Source: Novosphingobium sp. PhB165 (GTDB taxonomy: Bacteria; Pseudomonadota; Alphaproteobacteria; Sphingomonadales; Sphingomonadaceae). From it: DNA of 64,000 nt. The stretch spans positions 620,001 through 684,000 of the forward strand of contig NZ_SLVB01000002.1 of the NCBI RefSeq assembly GCF_004341845.1, in the 5' to 3' direction. Each line of letters starts with the position of its first letter. Positions within the stretch are counted from its first letter, which is position 1. Position numbers and translations under genes: made by a program. Below are positions 60,616-64,000 of the stretch, in pieces. Under the pieces are notes generated by a model that saw only the letters and a list, made by a program, of their open reading frames with translations, ran no database searches and was not told the origin of the DNA.

Positions 60616-62646
60616 TCAGAACGTGTAGCGCGCGCCGATCTTGAAGGTGCGCGGTTCGATCACACGGCTCAACCGGCCATCGGTCGGTCCGTCGGCGTCG
60701 AATGCGGGGATATAGGATTCGTAGTAATAGGCGATGTCCTTGTCCCGGCTGTCGAAGATGTTGAGCACTTCGCCATAGATCTCGATCTTCTTGCCCTTCC
60801 ACGCGGCGCGGGCGTTGACGACGGTGCTGCCCTTGTCGCGCACCGAGTTGTCCTCAACCAGCGGATAGGGCCCGAGATGGCGTACGCGGATACTCGCTTC
60901 CCACGGGTCGAGCACGATCGAGGCACCCGCCGAGGCGGCGTTCTCGAAGGCGTTGGGAATGCGGTCGCCATTGTCGTAGCGCGAATGGTTCTCGGTATAA
61001 TTGCCGTCGAGCGCCAGCCACGGCAGCGGACGCCAGAAGGCGACTACCTCGTAGCCATGGCGCTTGCTGGCGCCGGTGGGCTCCACCGCGTTGGAATCGC
61101 CCACGAAGCGCAGTTCGCTGGCCACGTCGAGCCACCAGTACGTGCCGGTCAGCGAGAACTTGCCGATCTGGAGGCGGCCGCCCAGTTCCTTGCCGGTGCC
61201 GCGCACCAGCACGGGCACCGGCGTATCCACATTGACCGCGCCGCGCACGTCGTTCGAATGGAAGCCCCGGCCCCAGTTGGCATAGACCTCGAACTGCGGC
61301 GTCACTTCATAAGCGGCCGAAAACTTGGGCGAGACGATGGAATCGTGCCCGCTGCCCTCGCCAATCGCGGCGGCCGCCGCATCGCGGGCACGTACCGAAT
61401 AGTGATAGTAATCGCCGCGCAGCCCGCCGGTCAGGCGCAGGCCGGGCAGAGGCTTCCACATCGCTTCGCCGTAGAGCGCACCGGAAAGCTCTTCGACATG
61501 ATAGCGGCCGAGCGAATAGAGCAGCTCGCGATCCGCCGTGCGGTTCACGCCGACGCTGCCGATATGGTCGTAGCGATTTTCGGTTCCGACAGTGAACTGC
61601 AGGCTGTCCGCAAGCTCCCACTGCTTGCGCGCGGTGAGGCCGGTGACCCAGCGCTTGTCGTACTGCTCGATCTGCGCGCTGGTGCCGTCCGGGTCACTGT
61701 AGGTGGGGTTCGAGTACATGTTCCAGTCGTAGTACTGGGCGTAGAGATTGGCGCTCCAGCTGGCCTGCGTCACGCCGACATTGCCAACGAAACGCGTGGT
61801 CCGCCCGCGCGCGGAAGGATCGGGCGAGCAGAACACATCGGGGCAAATGTCCGAGCCGATGATGCGCTCGGGGATCTGCTCGGTCGGCCGCCAGGTGGCG
61901 TGATAGGCGTGGAGCGAGGCTTCCAGCTTTCCATCGCCGAGCGGCACCGCGTACTTCGCGAAGCCCGCATAATGGCGCAGATGCTCGGCCTCTTCCCAGG
62001 GCCCGTCATAGCGCTTGGCCTGCCCGACAAGGGTGAGATCGCCGCCGCCAAGGTCCTTGATCGTACCGCCCGCCGCAAGACGCCCGGCATTGTAGGAACC
62101 GCCTTCCACCGAGACCCAAGGCCGGTCGAACCCGTCGATAGTGGTCATGTAGGCCGCGCCCGCCAGCGCAAAATCGCCGCCATCCGCGCGATAGGGCCCT
62201 TTGCGGAAATCCTCACGGGCGACGATCTCGGGGATCAGGCCATTGAGGTCGAGATAGCCCTGCCCGTGGCCGTGCGTGCGCAAGTTCATCTGCACGCCGT
62301 CGATATAGGTCGTGAAATCGGTCCCGTGGTCGAGGTTGAAGCCGCGCAAAAAGTACTGGTTTGCCTTGCCGCTGCCCGAATGCTGGGCCGCCACCATGCC
62401 CGGCACGGCTTCCAGCAATTCGGCGACGCGCAGCAGGGGGCGGACCAGCAGGTCCGAGCCCGCCACGCTGCCTTCGCTGGCGGCATGGGCCTCGCCGATC
62501 TTCGTCTCGCCGCGGCCGAAGACCACGATTTCTTCGGCGGTTCCAGCGTCCGACGCCGAAGGCGCGTCCTCCGCAAGGGCAGGAGCGGAAGCAATCGCGC
62601 ACAGGGCCACGCCTGCGCAAAATGCAGTTATACGGAAAGTCATCAA
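60616..62646 (-). CDS. TonB-dependent receptor under cobalamin riboswitch control
   Basis: This 676-residue outer-membrane receptor has a signal peptide (ending SAPALAEDA), a TonB box-like EEIVVFGRG (about 38-46), a plug (about 50-165 with LEAVPGMVAAQHSG, YFLRGFNLDHGTDFTTYIDG) and a 22-strand barrel ending FKIGARYTF. The upstream B12 riboswitch makes a cobalamin-related substrate likely, although the sequence is not close to canonical BtuB. ATG 62646 or 62643 follows GGGGAAA. It ends at a perfect hairpin. Confidence 0.9.
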   Translation of the reverse strand: MMTFRITAFCAGVALCAIASAPALAEDAPSASDAGTAEEIVVFGRGETKIGEAHAASEGSVAGSDLLVRPLLRVAELLEAVPGMVAAQHSGSGKANQYFLRGFNLDHGTDFTTYIDGVQMNLRTHGHGQGYLDLNGLIPEIVAREDFRKGPYRADGGDFALAGAAYMTTIDGFDRPWVSVEGGSYNAGRLAAGGTIKDLGGGDLTLVGQAKRYDGPWEEAEHLRHYAGFAKYAVPLGDGKLEASLHAYHATWRPTEQIPERIIGSDICPDVFCSPDPSARGRTTRFVGNVGVTQASWSANLYAQYYDWNMYSNPTYSDPDGTSAQIEQYDKRWVTGLTARKQWELADSLQFTVGTENRYDHIGSVGVNRTADRELLYSLGRYHVEELSGALYGEAMWKPLPGLRLTGGLRGDYYHYSVRARDAAAAAIGEGSGHDSIVSPKFSAAYEVTPQFEVYANWGRGFHSNDVRGAVNVDTPVPVLVRGTGKELGGRLQIGKFSLTGTYWWLDVASELRFVGDSNAVEPTGASKRHGYEVVAFWRPLPWLALDGNYTENHSRYDNGDRIPNAFENAASAGASIVLDPWEASIRVRHLGPYPLVEDNSVRDKGSTVVNARAAWKGKKIEIYGEVLNIFDSRDKDIAYYYESYIPAFDADGPTDGRLSRVIEPRTFKIGARYTF

Positions 62647-63045
62647 TATTTCCCCGGCGTCTTGCGACTACCGGCAGAGACCTGCCGCCAACGACGGTCG
62701 GCGCGCGTGGACGGCCGGACGCCCGAGGCGACCGTTACGCGAACCGATGCGGTCTCCACCGCTCGTTCGTCGCTCAGACGGAAAAATCACCGGGCCCCGG
62801 CCATTCCCTGGGCCAAAGCGAGAGCGACCAGACGCCGGCAGGTCTCCTGGCTCACGGGTCACGGCACGATGCACGGCCTTCCCAGGCCCCGCATGACTTA
62901 GCGTCCGGCCCAGTGGCTGCGACAGGCGTCCTTGCCCTGCCGCGATGTGCATCGCGCTCGCCGCTTACAGTTGCAGGGACAGCCTCGGATTCAGGGGCGA
63001 GCCCCCTCACCGCGTTCCCTATTAAGCCTCTTTCGAGGCACCGGC
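62647..63045 (-). ncRNA. Cobalamin riboswitch and expression platform
   Basis: The minus-strand leader holds a clear B12 riboswitch aptamer at about 63045-62830. Its marks are TAATAGGGAACGCGGTGA (63024-63007), the core GCTGTCCCTGCAACTGTAAG (62983-62964) and the B12 box GAGCCAGGAGACCTGC (62853-62838). The 3' part, 62829-62647, is the platform leading to the receptor start. In it, a segment CGGCAGGTCTC (62687-62677) is the exact 11-base complement of GAGACCTGCCG of the B12 box (62846-62836), and it also forms its own hairpin CGGCAG-GTCT-CTGCCG. A second segment, GACGCCGG (62661-62654), partly within the ribosome-site region, complements CCGGCGTC beside the box (62838-62831). Ligand-dependent switching of translation is inferred. 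Confidence 0.88.
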
Positions 63046-63183
63046 GCGATCTTGCCCTTCCGGTCCACAGGACGCGGAAAGACGCCGCCTGCTAACTTGC
63101 CCCGCAGGCGGACGCAAGGGCAGGAAGCGCGTTTAGGATTGTTCCAGCGATGTTTTCGGGCTTGGGAGGTGTGTTCGGTGGCC
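63046..63183. other. Intergenic stretch between PEP-mutase-family gene and riboswitch, with hairpin
   Basis: A stem of 8 bp (CCGCCTGC at 63085-63092, GCAGGCGG at 63104-63111) lies about 72 bases after the stop of the leftward PEP-mutase-family gene and could end its transcript before the riboswitch promoter. Promoter boxes for the riboswitch are not evident to me. Confidence 0.4.
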
Positions 63184-63933
63184 TTAGGGCTCGCACCTTC
63201 TAAGCGCTGCGGCGGCTTCGTCGAATGCCGTCCAGGTGCGCTTGGCAAGGCTCCCGCCGACGCTGCACCGCCGCACGCCCAGATCGGCAAACGCGCGGAT
63301 GCTGGCGTCGTAGTCGTGGATAACGACATTGACGGGCTTGGGCGCAACGGCCGACACCAGTTCGGCAACGGCGCCCAGGTCGAGGATGAACGGCACGAAT
63401 AGGCAATCCGCGCCGGCTTCGGCATAGGCTACCGCGCGGGCGATACTCACTTTCGCCGTCATGCCCGGCACCCGGAAATTCTCGTTACGGCCGATCAGCA
63501 TGACTGCCGGATCGATCGCGTCGATTGCCGCCCGCGCGGCGGCAATGCGCTCTACCGCAAGGCCAAGGTCGTACATCACGCTGCCCGACCAATCCTCGAT
63601 GGATAGGCCCGCAATGCCGGTATCCACCGCCAGCGCGACGTTCGCGGCGACACCGGCCGGATCGTCGGCAAAACCGTTCTCGAAGTCGGCATTGACCGGC
63701 AGGTCGGTCGCGGCGACCAGCATGCCGAGATGGTCCAGCACTTCGTCGCGGCTGAGCTGGCCGTCGTCCCTGCCGGCAGCCCACGCGGCGCCCGCGCTGG
63801 TGGAGGCGATCGCCTTGAAACCCAGCTTGGCGAGACGCACCGCGCTCCCCCCGTCCCAGGCGTTGGGGATGATGAAGAACCCGCTCTCATGCAGCTTGCG
63901 GAACGCGGCTCGCTTCTCGGACGTGGTCGGCAT
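63184..63933 (-). CDS. Isocitrate lyase/PEP mutase family protein
   Basis: This 249-residue TIM-barrel enzyme of the PEP mutase/isocitrate lyase superfamily has NAWDGGSAVRLAKLGFKAIA, VNADFENGF (family metal-binding D-x-E motif), GLSIEDW and SIARAVAYAEAGADCLFVPF. The KKCGH catalytic motif of isocitrate lyase is absent, so it is more like the carboxyphosphonoenolpyruvate mutase/oxaloacetate-decarboxylase-like branch. ATG 63933 follows AAGGAGAA; an 18-residue longer frame is rejected. The substrate is not predictable. Confidence 0.85.
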   Translation of the reverse strand: MPTTSEKRAAFRKLHESGFFIIPNAWDGGSAVRLAKLGFKAIASTSAGAAWAAGRDDGQLSRDEVLDHLGMLVAATDLPVNADFENGFADDPAGVAANVALAVDTGIAGLSIEDWSGSVMYDLGLAVERIAAARAAIDAIDPAVMLIGRNENFRVPGMTAKVSIARAVAYAEAGADCLFVPFILDLGAVAELVSAVAPKPVNVVIHDYDASIRAFADLGVRRCSVGGSLAKRTWTAFDEAAAALRRCEP

Positions 63934-64000
63934 CGTGGTTCTCCTTGGTGCGGAGCATATCCACGATTGGCCTGTGGGCCAGCGCAAAGACGTTCCGTTC

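Noticed and set aside
60610..62901. A 763-codon open frame on the plus strand
   Set aside because: It is antisense to the TonB-dependent receptor and has no domain or start signal; it results from GC-rich third positions.
62668..62952. A 94-codon minus-strand frame in the receptor leader
   Set aside because: It lies inside the cobalamin riboswitch, whose conserved RNA elements explain the sequence.
63184..63933. Isocitrate lyase of the glyoxylate shunt
   Set aside because: The length is half and the KKCGH motif is missing; it belongs to the broader PEP mutase family.

Overview
The window is a GC-rich chromosomal segment of an alphaproteobacterium, most likely a sphingomonad such as Novosphingobium. 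The basis is the gene mix: a GumB/GumC-type exopolysaccharide locus, many sphingomonad-style outer-membrane barrels, a SphA-like protein and azoR/BdcA homologues. Two intergenic inverted repeats of the CTTCGACAAGCTCAG and CTGAAACAAGCTCAG type, common between sphingomonad genes, also fit. I see no tRNA, rRNA, CRISPR array, transposase or prophage gene.

Region 1 (1-16.2 kb) is an exopolysaccharide cluster. A WecG/TagA/CpsF glycosyltransferase and a truncated glycosidase-like secreted protein point left. Export protein, outer-membrane barrel, GumC-like co-polymerase and BY-kinase-like ATPase form a tightly overlapping operon pointing right. A PhyH-like dioxygenase, three GT4 enzymes, a GT61-like enzyme, a SleB-type wall hydrolase, a DegT aminotransferase and an acyltransferase follow. 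No priming transferase, Wzx or Wzy is present here, so the locus continues to the left or is split. A second polysaccharide module (31.5-36.4 kb) carries the Wzx-like flippase, two tandem thymidylate-kinase-like proteins, an unknown protein and a LuxR-type regulator.

Region 2 (16.3-31.1 kb) is metabolic and stress-related: a carboxylesterase, a 3-hydroxybenzoate 4-monooxygenase (MobA) with a MarR regulator, cardiolipin synthase, two LysR regulators beside SDR and azoreductase genes, an AhpD-like/Ohr peroxide pair, a BdcA homologue, an orphan kinase and an OmpR-type two-component system.

Region 3 (36.6-55.1 kb) is an envelope block: a second OmpR-type system, a DUF4136 lipoprotein, two BamA-like barrels, DUF4239, a NarL-type two-component system, a formylglycine-generating enzyme with both active cysteines, a DUF202 protein with ten heptads, three further barrels including a SphA-like one, DUF1622, and two inverted copies of a DUF2092 plus glycine-rich gene pair flanking a BASS-type transporter. 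Recurring short upstream motifs suggest common control of part of this block.

Region 4 (55.1-64 kb) holds a small unknown gene, a CHASE4-like/GGDEF/EAL protein, a secreted unknown protein, an MDR dehydrogenase, a TonB-dependent receptor behind a cobalamin riboswitch, and a PEP mutase/isocitrate lyase-family gene. The riboswitch leader contains segments complementary to its own B12 box and 3' flank, which may be its switching element.
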